DNA of 6,334 nt from Oscillospiraceae bacterium. GTDB taxonomy: Bacteria > Bacillota > Clostridia > Oscillospirales > Ruminococcaceae. The stretch covers positions 1-6,334 of the forward strand of contig JAEDOB010000136.1 of NCBI GenBank assembly GCA_016302225.1. Reading direction: 5' to 3'. The notes beneath the pieces are model-generated. The model searched no databases and had not been told where the DNA came from. It was given only the letters and a program-made list of their open reading frames with translations. The first letter of the stretch is position 1. Every line of letters starts with the position of its first letter. The position numbers and the translations under genes are program-made. Shown piece by piece: positions 1 through 5,892 of the stretch.

Positions 1-306
1 TGAGCCGTACTTATCCCATTAAGCGTTTTTATTGCTGTTTGCACCTTAATAGGGTCAACGGAATGGATATATGCAACAAGGCACGTCACTAAAAATTTTT
101 CGATAATAATAAAAGGTGAAAAATCTGCTGTCTGTGCCTTTAACGAATAAAATCCGTCCTCCGAGGAAAAAGCACCGCACCGAGTACTGCCGCCCGCATT
201 TCAGCGTCAATTATGCGGCTTTTAGATTGAATCGGCTGCCCGAAATTATTCGGACGGCGGGGAATTTCCGCTCGGGATATTGAAATCATTCGTTTGCATT
301 TTTAGT
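1..306. other. Gene-free left flank
   Basis: I see no coding region with a credible start, ribosome site and family resemblance on either strand. Small hairpins exist: CCGCAT at 194-199 with ATGCGG at 213-218, followed by CTTTTAG on the plus strand, and CCGAA at 240-244 with TTCGG at 249-253. Neither is a convincing terminator. The stretch AAAAAGCACC at 167-176 is the exact reverse complement of 315-324 within the tRNA-like RNA. The region may hold the 3' end of the rtcB/ncRNA transcript. Confidence 0.5.
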
Positions 307-492
307 TTTAAACAGGTGCTTTTTGGGATTCGAGCCCACCTTGAAAAAGGCTGCCAACTATTGCTGTACGCACCTGACACGGCTCAATTTTGACTGCGGC
401 GTTCATCGAGAACTAATGCTATTGATAGCATGGAGAGTTCAACTCCGCCTCCGCCGTGGCTGTCGTATGCTGTCTGAGCCATTCTATTTAAA
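307..492 (-). ncRNA. Candidate structured RNA with a tRNA-like 3' domain, downstream of rtcB
   Basis: Read on the minus strand (5' end near 492), this stretch begins 4 nt after the rtcB stop codon. A 9-bp stem with two G-U pairs joins 482-474 to 379-387, with GGCTCA/TGAGCC at its core. Inside it lie CGGCG/CGCCG and three small hairpins: GGAG/CTCC, ATGCTA/TAGCAT (431-426 with 421-416) and GTTC/GAAC. Next comes a 64-nt domain (376-313). It has a perfect 7-bp closing stem CAGGTGC/GCACCTG, a D-loop-like segment GC-AAUAGUUGGCA-GC, a short CCUU-UUUC-AAGG hairpin where an anticodon arm would be, and a 4-bp arm with the 7-nt loop CUCGAAU, close to the tRNA T-loop UUCRANY. An UUUAAA/UUUAAA pairing (492-487 with 312-307) could close the whole RNA. 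There is no 3' CCA and the anticodon arm is too short, so it is not an ordinary tRNA. Bacterial Y RNAs carry tRNA-like domains and occur near RNA-repair genes (family knowledge); calling this one a Y-like RNA is inference, since no Ro/Rsr gene is visible here. Confidence 0.5.
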
Positions 493-496
493 GGCG

Positions 497-1723
497 TTAC
501 CCTTTGACAACGCCCACTGTAAAGAGCTTTTTAACGGGTTCTGTAAGGTCATGCTGATTTGCCATTACCTCGTCAATGTCCTTGTATGCGAAACGTGATT
601 CCTCCGCAACGTCGGATTTCTTGTGCTTTCCGAGGACGACATTCAGCGATTTCAAATCGTTCATGACCTTATCCACCGCAAAATTCTGCACTGCCGCAGT
701 TCTGGAATATCTCCGTCCTGCGCCGTGAGAGGAGGACATAAAGCTGTCGGGATCACCCTTTCCTCTGACAATGTAGCTGTATGAGCCCATTGCCCCGGGG
801 ATAATGGACAGCTCGCCGTCCCGTGCGCTTATGACACCCTTACGATGCACCCAGACGTCCTCGTCAAAGTGATTTTCAAGGGCGGCATAGTTGTGGTGGC
901 AGTTTATTTCGGAGGAATATTCGGGGACAATTCCCGTGTATTTCTCCACATATCTTGAGAATATCTCCTTGACCTTGGACAGCATTGCGGCACGGTTTTC
1001 GTAAGCGAAATCCATGGAAAGCTGCATCCAGTCAAGATAGCGTTTGCCCTCATCGGAATCCGCAGGAAGGAAGGGGAGCCGCCATTCTGCGGGGACTGAG
1101 CTGTGCCATCTTTCGTTTAACTCATTTGCGATGTTATTGAAATATTCGCAGACACGGTAGCCGAAATTTCTGCTGCCCGAGTGGAGCATAATGGTGCAAA
1201 GCCCGCTTTCGTCCTCCTGCAATTCTATGAAATGGTTGCCGCCGCCCAGGGTTCCTATCTGGAAATATCCGTCGGAAATATTCTCGGCAAGAACGGTGTC
1301 CCTTTCATATTTGGAAAGCTCCTCCTTTGCCCTGTCAAGGACGTTAGAGGGCTGCGGGGTCTTGTAATGGTTGAAGCCTGTGGGGATATTTCTGAGAATG
1401 TCGCCCACAATTGCCTGAAGCAGAGTGCCGTTTCCCGTAATAGTTTCACGGAGCAGCGAAACGGGGACATTTGTCTGAACAAAGCCCATTCCGCAGCCGA
1501 TGTCAACGCCTACCGCATTGGGGATAACAGCATTTTTGCAGGCAATAACGCCGCCTATGGGCATTCCCTTTCCCGTGTGAGTATCGGGCATAAGAGCGAC
1601 CCATTTGTGTATAAAGGGGAGCTGCGAAAGGTGTTTTGCCTGTTCAAGACAGCTGTCCTCTATCCCGTCCTTTTCTGTCCATATCTTGATTGGTTTTGCA
1701 TTGTCATCGCTGTACACGAACAT
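497..1723 (-). CDS. rtcB: RNA-splicing ligase RtcB (RtcB family RNA repair ligase)
   Basis: RtcB joins RNA ends bearing a 2',3'-cyclic phosphate or 3'-phosphate to 5'-OH ends, using GTP and Mn2+ through a guanylyl-histidine intermediate; in bacteria it acts in the cytoplasm on cleaved tRNA or rRNA. The 408-residue product is the length of the E. coli enzyme. Visible motifs in order: MPDTHTGKGMPIGGVIA (45-61), VGVDIGCGM (71-79; metal ligands D74 and C77), GGGNHF (160-165; N163, H164), HSGSRNFG (181-188; H181), CHHNYA (275-280; H277), RKGVISA (294-300), PGAMGSYSYIVRG (309-321) and SSSHGAGRR (330-338; H333 as the guanylylated histidine). The C-terminal Lys-Gly is also present. Nothing catalytic is missing, so the enzyme should be active. 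The ATG at 1723 is preceded by AAAGGCGG about 8 nt away. It is transcribed away from the two WYL regulator genes, and a structured RNA follows its stop codon. No archease or RtcA gene is in the window. Confidence 0.96.
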   Translation of the reverse strand: MFVYSDDNAKPIKIWTEKDGIEDSCLEQAKHLSQLPFIHKWVALMPDTHTGKGMPIGGVIACKNAVIPNAVGVDIGCGMGFVQTNVPVSLLRETITGNGTLLQAIVGDILRNIPTGFNHYKTPQPSNVLDRAKEELSKYERDTVLAENISDGYFQIGTLGGGNHFIELQEDESGLCTIMLHSGSRNFGYRVCEYFNNIANELNERWHSSVPAEWRLPFLPADSDEGKRYLDWMQLSMDFAYENRAAMLSKVKEIFSRYVEKYTGIVPEYSSEINCHHNYAALENHFDEDVWVHRKGVISARDGELSIIPGAMGSYSYIVRGKGDPDSFMSSSHGAGRRYSRTAAVQNFAVDKVMNDLKSLNVVLGKHKKSDVAEESRFAYKDIDEVMANQHDLTEPVKKLFTVGVVKG

Positions 1724-1775
1724 TTTTCTGACCGCCTTTCGTTTTAGTTTCGGTTGTGTTCCTTAGCGTGATTAC

Positions 1776-1828
1776 ATCATACACCCGTTTCGGAAAAAAA
1801 TCATTTAAAAAAATCTGCGAACTGTAAA
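1776..1828 (-). promoter_or_regulatory. Candidate rtcB promoter(s)
   Basis: Two minus-strand options exist upstream of rtcB. One is TTTACA (1828-1823), 17 nt, AATGAT (1805-1800). The other is a better -10 TATGAT (1781-1776) with no clear -35, its spacer filled by a T-tract. Two A-tract copies AAAAAAATC (1794-1802, 1807-1815) and two copies of GTTTCGG exactly 40 bp apart (1747-1753, 1787-1793) lie here and could be bending or regulator sites. A weak core promoter would suit a gene that needs an activator, but this is inference. Confidence 0.35.
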
Positions 1829-1835
1829 AACCATA

Positions 1836-1864
1836 TTGCAATCTTATGAAATATCTGCTATTAT
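1836..1864 (+). promoter_or_regulatory. Promoter of the WYL regulator pair
   Basis: TTGCAA at 1836-1841, a 17-nt spacer and TATTAT at 1859-1864, with an extended -10 TGC directly before it. Transcription would start near 1871, giving a leader of about 45 nt before the ATG at 1915. It points away from rtcB, so the 190-bp interval holds both promoters and probably the operators of the regulators. Confidence 0.6.
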
Positions 1865-1914
1865 AAATAGGAAAGAGATGGCATATTTTATTGTAAAAAA
1901 GGTTGGTGACGGTT

Positions 1915-3165
1915 ATGAGCGGATTTTCCGAGCTGATAAAAAGCTTCGATAAAACACGTGATTACGTCCGTGATTTCTTCATCTACGGCTTTAAGGTGCG
2001 AAACGAGTTTGACCGAAAGAGTGCCCGCACCTATGATGACGAAAAGCGCCGTGTGGAAAGCTGGCTGGGTGATTTTCTGCGCTATGACAGCAGCGAAAGG
2101 GGCAAGCAGGTTTCTATCTCCGTGGACAGCGGGCGTGTCCCCGAAAATCCGCTTTACAAGGCGTTTTACTCAAAAAGCTTTACGGATAATGACATTCGTC
2201 TGCATTTTCTGATAATGGATATTCTTTCCGACGGCGAATCCCTGACCGTCAAGGAGCTGACAAACCGTCTTGATGAGGAATATGGTGCATTTTTCGACGA
2301 ACAGACTGTTCGCAACAAGCTGAAAGAATATGTTTCCGAGGGAATTTTTATCTCGGAAAAGCGTGGAAAGACCGACTATTTCTCCCTTTCCCCCGACACG
2401 TCGGACAGCTTTTTCGGCGAATATGAGGGTTTGGACGATGCTGTGAAATTATTTTCGGAAGCGTCGGAATTCGGTGTTGCGGGAAACAGTATGCTGAAAA
2501 CGGCGGGGCTGTCAAACGATATTTTCCTGATGAAGCACAACTACATTGTTCATGCCCTGGAGGACGAAATTCTGCTGAAAATAACCGAGCTGATAGAGCA
2601 AAAGCATTACATAACCGCTGTTAATTTCGGCAAACGAAACGCCGCTTCGGAGAATTACGGTATTCCGCTGAAAATCTACACCTCATCGCAGACGGGCAGG
2701 CGGTATCTGGTCATGTATCTGCCCTTATACAAGCGGCTGAACTCCTTTCGGCTGGATTTTATCAAGTCTGTTCGTGACGGCGGGGAGTGTCCCGATTATG
2801 ACAAATATGCGGAATTTCTCAGCAAAAATGAGGGGAAATGCTTCGGCGTGTCCTTCGGAAATCGTCAGGAATTCGGCAGTATGGAGGCTTTGCGGATAAC
2901 ATTTTCCGCCGACGAGGAACGGGAGAAATTCATCATCGACCGCCTCAATCGTGAGAAACGCTGCTGCACCGTGGAGAAGGTCGGCGACAACCTTTTTATG
3001 CTGACCGCCGAGGTGTTCGACGTGAACGAAATGATGCACTGGGTGAAAAGCTTTATCGGCAGAATTGTCCGAATTGAGGGCGGAAACGAGGAAATTATCA
3101 GCCGCTTTTACCGTGATATTTCCCGTATGCACCGCATTTACTGCAGGGAGGAGGAAACCGTATGA
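1915..3165 (+). CDS. WYL-domain transcriptional regulator (first of pair)
   Basis: This is a ligand-sensing, DNA-binding regulator of the WYL superfamily, 416 residues from the ATG at 1915. That start is chosen because GGTGA lies 5 nt upstream; an in-frame TTG at 1903 would add four residues but has a poorer ribosome site. An N-terminal segment (about 1-90) of unclear fold is followed by a winged helix-turn-helix (about 90-160: DILSDGESLTVKELTNRL, then EQTVRNKLKEYVSEGIF). A WYL core follows at about 210-290, with GRRYLVMYLPLY in place of the classical W-Y-L and FRLDFIKSV behind it. The C-terminal WCX-like region (about 323-405) contains VFDVNEMMHWVKSFIGRIVRI. WYL proteins often control stress and defence genes and some sense nucleic acids (family knowledge). 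Its divergent position suggests it controls rtcB (inference). It overlaps the next gene by 4 bases, so the two are probably made together, as in PafB/PafC. Confidence 0.85.
   Translation: MSGFSELIKSFDKTRDYVRDFFIYGFKVRNEFDRKSARTYDDEKRRVESWLGDFLRYDSSERGKQVSISVDSGRVPENPLYKAFYSKSFTDNDIRLHFLIMDILSDGESLTVKELTNRLDEEYGAFFDEQTVRNKLKEYVSEGIFISEKRGKTDYFSLSPDTSDSFFGEYEGLDDAVKLFSEASEFGVAGNSMLKTAGLSNDIFLMKHNYIVHALEDEILLKITELIEQKHYITAVNFGKRNAASENYGIPLKIYTSSQTGRRYLVMYLPLYKRLNSFRLDFIKSVRDGGECPDYDKYAEFLSKNEGKCFGVSFGNRQEFGSMEALRITFSADEEREKFIIDRLNREKRCCTVEKVGDNLFMLTAEVFDVNEMMHWVKSFIGRIVRIEGGNEEIISRFYRDISRMHRIYCREEETV
3149..3154 (+). promoter_or_regulatory. Ribosome binding site of second WYL gene
   Basis: AGGAGG, 7 nt before the ATG at 3162, lies inside the 3' end of the first WYL gene. 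With the ATGA overlap of stop and start it fixes the start codon and indicates coupled translation of the pair. Confidence 0.85.
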
Positions 3166-4202
3166 ACATTTTCAGCGAAATTTACGGCGCATATTTTCGG
3201 GTAGTTGAGCGGCTACTTTCTCTTGAAAAATTTGATAAATCGGAGATACGTGATGCCATTGAATGTGAAGCCTTCCGAGATTCCTTGCTGTTTATCGAGC
3301 CGAAGCTTCTGCCGAAAAAGGACAGTTCCTCCGACTGGGGACTTATCTTGCGGAATGATGACGGCAGCTTTTCTCCCGTGACGCAAAATGAGCCGCCGAA
3401 AATCGTTACCGAGTTGCAAAAACGCTGGCTGAAGGCGAAGCTGTCCGACCCTAGATTTGCACTTTTTTTCGGGGACGACACTTTGGAACGTCTGACAAAG
3501 CGTCTGGAGAATGTGAAGCCGCTGTACGACCCGAACTGTTTCCGCTGCTTTGACGTTTACGCTGACGGTGACGATTATTCCGACCCGAATTACAGGAAAA
3601 ATTTTCGGACGGTGCTGGTTGCGGTCAAGAAGCGTGAGGTTCTGAAAATCGACTTTGTTTCTGGCAAAAACGAGCCGATGTTCGGACAGTATCTGCCAAT
3701 AAAAATCGAATATTCCCGAAAAAATGACAAGTTTCGGGTGTTCTGCTATCGTATGCGCTGCGGACAATTTTCGGGGATAACGGTGCTGAACATCGGCAGA
3801 ATGACAAGCGTAAAAGCCACGGGGATATGCTTTCCCGTTCCTCATGCAGACCTTGATGAAACCGATAAATTGTTCAAGGAACGCCGCTGCAAGGAGCCTG
3901 TTTTGGTGGAGGTCAGCAGCGAGCGCAACGGCATTGAGCGGTTTATGATGGAATTTGCTAGCTTTGAAAAGCAGACCGAGCTTGATATGTCGGCGGGGAA
4001 ATGTATGGTTCGCATTTGGTACGACAGTCAGGATGAAACGGAGCTGCTGATACGCTTGCTGGGGTTTGGTCCCGTCCTCAGAATAATTGGTCCCGAAAGC
4101 TTTAGGAAACAGGCTGCCGAGCGTGTGGAAAGGCAGTATAGGTTGCTGTTTTCGGGAAATGAGGGAAATTTGTCTTGCAATTTGCAGGAGGATATGGTAT
4201 AA
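3162..4202 (+). CDS. WYL-domain regulator (second of pair)
   Basis: A 346-residue partner of the preceding regulator. The N-terminus (1-145) is helical and acidic-basic without an obvious helix-turn-helix. A divergent WYL core lies at about 150-220: EVLKIDFVSGKNE, YLPIKIEYSRKNDKFRVFCYR, then VLNIGRMTSVKATG. FRVF replaces the W-Y-L triad. A WCX domain at about 246-330 ends in LLGFGPVLRIIGPESFRKQ, typical of the family. The lack of a clear DNA-binding domain suggests it acts through the first protein, possibly as a heterodimer with two different ligand pockets (inference). The stop codon lies inside the -10 box of the promoter for the transporter leader. The last residues (about 336-346, NLSCNLQEDMV) fall beyond the conserved domain and are encoded by the promoter sequence, so the original 3' end may have been replaced when the transporter unit arrived. 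No terminator separates the genes. Confidence 0.8.
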   Translation: MNIFSEIYGAYFRVVERLLSLEKFDKSEIRDAIECEAFRDSLLFIEPKLLPKKDSSSDWGLILRNDDGSFSPVTQNEPPKIVTELQKRWLKAKLSDPRFALFFGDDTLERLTKRLENVKPLYDPNCFRCFDVYADGDDYSDPNYRKNFRTVLVAVKKREVLKIDFVSGKNEPMFGQYLPIKIEYSRKNDKFRVFCYRMRCGQFSGITVLNIGRMTSVKATGICFPVPHADLDETDKLFKERRCKEPVLVEVSSERNGIERFMMEFASFEKQTELDMSAGKCMVRIWYDSQDETELLIRLLGFGPVLRIIGPESFRKQAAERVERQYRLLFSGNEGNLSCNLQEDMV

Positions 4203-4203
4203 T
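4175..4203 (+). promoter_or_regulatory. Promoter of the efflux leader transcript
   Basis: TTGCAA at 4175-4180, a 17-nt spacer and a consensus TATAAT at 4198-4203, with an extended -10 TGG. The TAA stop of the second WYL gene (4200-4202) is part of the -10 box. Transcription should begin near 4210, giving a leader RNA of about 150 nt before the transporter start. It is the strongest match to a sigma-A promoter in the window. Confidence 0.75.
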
Positions 4204-4233
4204 TTAGAAAAATCCAACGAAAGGACAGTTTAT

Positions 4234-4272
4234 ATGAAAATCTGCATTTTCGCAGCTCTATGCAAGGAATGA
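4234..4272 (+). CDS. Leader peptide of the efflux gene (12 residues)
   Basis: A short open frame, MKICIFAALCKE then TGA, with a good ribosome site (AAGGA at 4221-4225, 8 nt upstream), begins about 24 nt after the predicted transcription start. Its last five codons form the 5' arm of the antiterminator-like stem, and its end plus the stop codon lie in the 5' arm of the terminator stem. The position of a translating or drug-stalled ribosome would therefore decide which RNA fold forms. This is the arrangement known for leader peptides of inducible resistance genes. No stalling motif was recognised with certainty. A longer in-frame extension upstream overlaps the WYL gene and is unlikely to be used, because the promoter lies inside it. 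Confidence 0.7.
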   Translation: MKICIFAALCKE

Positions 4273-4286
4273 CGGATTGCATAGAG
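4256..4286 (+). promoter_or_regulatory. Antiterminator-like hairpin
   Basis: A perfect 10-bp inverted repeat, CTCTATGCAA (4256-4265) and TTGCATAG AG (4277-4286), with an 11-nt loop. It shares its 5' arm and loop with the terminator stem at 4261-4276, so the two cannot coexist. It forms first as RNA emerges and would keep transcription going unless displaced. Confidence 0.65.
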
Positions 4287-4331
4287 ATTTGACATAGGGG
4301 GGCACCCCTTCCGTCAGACCTTGCATTTTTT
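4261..4331 (+). terminator. Conditional (attenuator) terminator upstream of the transporter
   Basis: TGCAAGG + TGACGGA (4261-4267, 4270-4276) pairs with TCCGTCA + CCTTGCA (4310-4316, 4319-4325): two perfect 7-bp blocks separated by a 2x2 mismatch. An inner hairpin AGGGG-GGCA-CCCCT (4296-4309) lies in the loop. Six T residues follow directly (4326-4331), as in an intrinsic terminator. A ribosome paused at the leader stop codon (4270-4272) would cover the 5' arm and prevent termination. Confidence 0.7.
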
Positions 4332-4356
4332 GACAAAAAATCAAAAAGGAGCAAGG
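4319..4356 (+). promoter_or_regulatory. Alternative hairpin around the transporter ribosome site
   Basis: CCTTGC (4319-4324), the 3' arm of the terminator, can also pair with GCAAGG (4351-4356). ATTTTTTG/CAAAAAAT (4325-4332, 4334-4341) extends it inside. The ribosome site AAGGAG (4346-4351, 9 nt before the ATG) would lie in or next to this fold, so translation of the transporter could be tuned together with termination. The pairing is visible; the role is inferred. Confidence 0.4.
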
Positions 4357-4360
4357 TTTA

Positions 4361-5629
4361 ATGAATACATTTAAAGAACTCAAAACATTTATTATACTGT
4401 GGCTTACACAGTCATTTTCCGCACTAGGCAGTGCAATGACGAATTTTGCACTGGTCATCTGGCTTTATAACGACAGCGGTTCGGCGTTGACAACGGCACT
4501 TCTGACTGTTTGCTCTTATGCACCCTATGTTCTAATGAGCATTTTTGCGGGTGCCCTCAGCGACCGTTGGAACAAGAAAACGGTTATGCTGGTCTGCGAC
4601 AGCTTTGCGGCAGCCTGCACGGTTGCGGTGCTTATTCTGTTGAAAATGGGCTGCTTGGAGGTATGGCATCTTTATCTTTTAAACGCATTGAACGGCTTGA
4701 TGAACACCATTCAGCAGCCTGCTTCTGACGTTGCGTCAACGCTGCTCATTCCCAAAAAGCATTATCAGAAGGCAAGCGGAATGCGTTCGTTTTCCAATTC
4801 CCTTGTGTCGATTTTAACACCTGCTTTTGCAGCTGCTGTGATGGCGTTTGCGGGCATAGAGGCGGTCATCTTCTTTGACCTGACAACGTTTTTTGCGGCG
4901 TTTTTCGTGCTGGTGTTTTTCATAAAAATCCCCGAACCCGATAGAAAATTGGAAGAAAAGGAAAGCGTTTTGCAGGCGGCGAAGGGCGGACTAATCTATC
5001 TGAGGGACAACAAGGGTATTTTGTGGCTGATACTGTTTCTGGCGGCGATAAATTTCATTGCCTCCATTTATCAGGCGGTGCTTCCTGCAATGGTGCTGTC
5101 AAAAAGCAGCGAAACCGCACTGGGGTTTGTCAACTCCTGTGTTGGCATAGCGACCTTGGCGGGCAGTGTTCTGGCAACGCTGATGCCTGCTCCAAAAAGC
5201 AGAGTAAGGGTCATTTGCATCTGCCTGTTTTTTTCAATGAGTACGGAAAACTTTCTGCTTGCTTTCGGAAATACTCCCGTCATGTGGTGTATTGGGGCTA
5301 TTCTTGGCTGGCTGCCCATTCCGCTTATGGGTGCAAATCTGGACGTTATTCTGCGGACAAATATCCCCGCAGAAATGCAGGGGAGAGTTTATTCCGCAAG
5401 AAACACGCTGCAATTTTTCACTATTCCCGTGGGATATTTCCTTGGCGGACTGCTGACAGACAGCGTTTTTGAGCCGTTTATGTCAGACAAAGCGGGGACG
5501 CTTCTGAATCTGCTTTTCGGCACGGGAAAGGGTTCGGGGGCGGCGCTGCTCTTCTTTGTTATCGGAATAGCGGGTGTGGCAGTCTGCCTTATCTTCCCGA
5601 AAATCAAGTATATTAAAGAGATGGAATAG
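4361..5629 (+). CDS. MFS drug-efflux transporter (DHA3/Mef-like, MFS_3 type)
   Basis: A 422-residue inner-membrane protein of the major facilitator superfamily, expected to expel a drug or similar compound in exchange for protons. Hydrophobic segments run almost throughout, consistent with about 12 helices. The motif A loop GALSDRWNKK lies at 64-73 after the second helix. The central polar loop (about 190-217, PEPDRKLEEKESVLQAAKGG) separates the two halves. The later EMQGRVYSARNTLQF (338-352) is typical of the macrolide-efflux-like group. The ATG at 4361 has AAGGAG 9 nt upstream. The gene is preceded by a leader peptide and attenuator, which points to induction by a ribosome-targeting antibiotic; macrolide, lincosamide or tetracycline cannot be told apart from sequence alone. 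Length and motifs look intact. It ends before a strong terminator, so it forms its own transcription unit although read-through from the WYL genes is possible. Confidence 0.87.
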   Translation: MNTFKELKTFIILWLTQSFSALGSAMTNFALVIWLYNDSGSALTTALLTVCSYAPYVLMSIFAGALSDRWNKKTVMLVCDSFAAACTVAVLILLKMGCLEVWHLYLLNALNGLMNTIQQPASDVASTLLIPKKHYQKASGMRSFSNSLVSILTPAFAAAVMAFAGIEAVIFFDLTTFFAAFFVLVFFIKIPEPDRKLEEKESVLQAAKGGLIYLRDNKGILWLILFLAAINFIASIYQAVLPAMVLSKSSETALGFVNSCVGIATLAGSVLATLMPAPKSRVRVICICLFFSMSTENFLLAFGNTPVMWCIGAILGWLPIPLMGANLDVILRTNIPAEMQGRVYSARNTLQFFTIPVGYFLGGLLTDSVFEPFMSDKAGTLLNLLFGTGKGSGAALLFFVIGIAGVAVCLIFPKIKYIKEME

Positions 5630-5645
5630 TTAAACGTTCCTGTTC

Positions 5646-5678
5646 GGCAGCCTTCAAGGAAGCTTGGGGGCTGCTTTT
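5646..5678 (+). terminator. Intrinsic terminator of the transporter gene
   Basis: A 12-bp stem starting GCAGCC (5647) and ending GGCTGC (5674), including two G-T pairs, closed by the tetraloop GAAG (5659-5662) and followed by TTTT. It lies 17 nt after the transporter stop codon. The minus-strand equivalent lacks a T-run, so it is directional. Confidence 0.85.
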
Positions 5679-5709
5679 GCATATTTTCAGAAAAAATTTT
5701 AAAAATCTC

Positions 5710-5735
5710 TTGACTTTGACATCGTGTCATATAAT
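5710..5735 (+). promoter_or_regulatory. Promoter-like site with 13-bp palindrome
   Basis: TTGACT (5710-5715) and TTGACA (5716-5721) precede a consensus TATAAT (5730-5735). The spacings are 14 and 8 nt, both shorter than ideal. The perfect palindrome TGACA-TCG-TGTCA (5717-5729) sits between the boxes and abuts the -10. This is a typical place for a TetR/MarR-type or similar repressor operator. No gene follows within 600 bp, so any transcript would be non-coding here. Confidence 0.4.
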
Positions 5736-5868
5736 TATATTAATCCTTCATCAATATATAGACAAAAACGCCAAATAGTTTACATTATTTCACGAACTTC
5801 CATTCAACAGACAATCTAACAGATTATTAACTCTCTTCCGTTGGTATTCAATTTTTCTCATTCCACTA

Positions 5869-5892
5869 AAATGTAAAGCAGGGTAAAGAGGG
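5869..5892 (+). repeat. 24-bp direct repeat, copy 1
   Basis: Begins AAATGTAAAGC and ends GTAAAGAGGG. It is identical over 24 bp to 6010-6033. Both copies are preceded by ATTCC a few bases upstream and by CAATCTAACA further upstream, so the repeat is part of a larger, diverged duplication. Confidence 0.9.

Noticed and set aside
313..376. Functional tRNA gene on the minus strand
   Set aside because: The acceptor-like stem and T-loop-like arm are present, but the anticodon arm is only 12 nt, the D-stem is about 2 bp, and no CCA or discriminator fits. It is treated as a tRNA-like domain instead.
323..598. Plus-strand open frame of 91 codons starting MGFEPT
   Set aside because: It is antisense to the tRNA-like RNA and to the 3' end of rtcB. 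The GFEPT peptide is the usual reverse-strand translation of a T-loop-like sequence, and no ribosome site is seen.
1181..1747. Plus-strand open frame of 188 codons
   Set aside because: Fully antisense to rtcB, which has complete family motifs; the translation matches nothing recognisable.
1903..1914. TTG (1903) or GTG (1906) as the start of the first WYL gene
   Set aside because: The ATG at 1915 has GGTGA 5 nt upstream, while the earlier codons lie within that ribosome site region.
3213..4217. Minus-strand open frame of 334 codons
   Set aside because: Shadow of the second WYL gene, whose translation shows family domains, a ribosome site and coupling to the gene before it.
4087..4272. 61-codon frame ending in the leader peptide
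   Set aside because: Its upstream part overlaps the WYL gene and lies upstream of the predicted transcription start; the internal ATG at 4234 has a good ribosome site.
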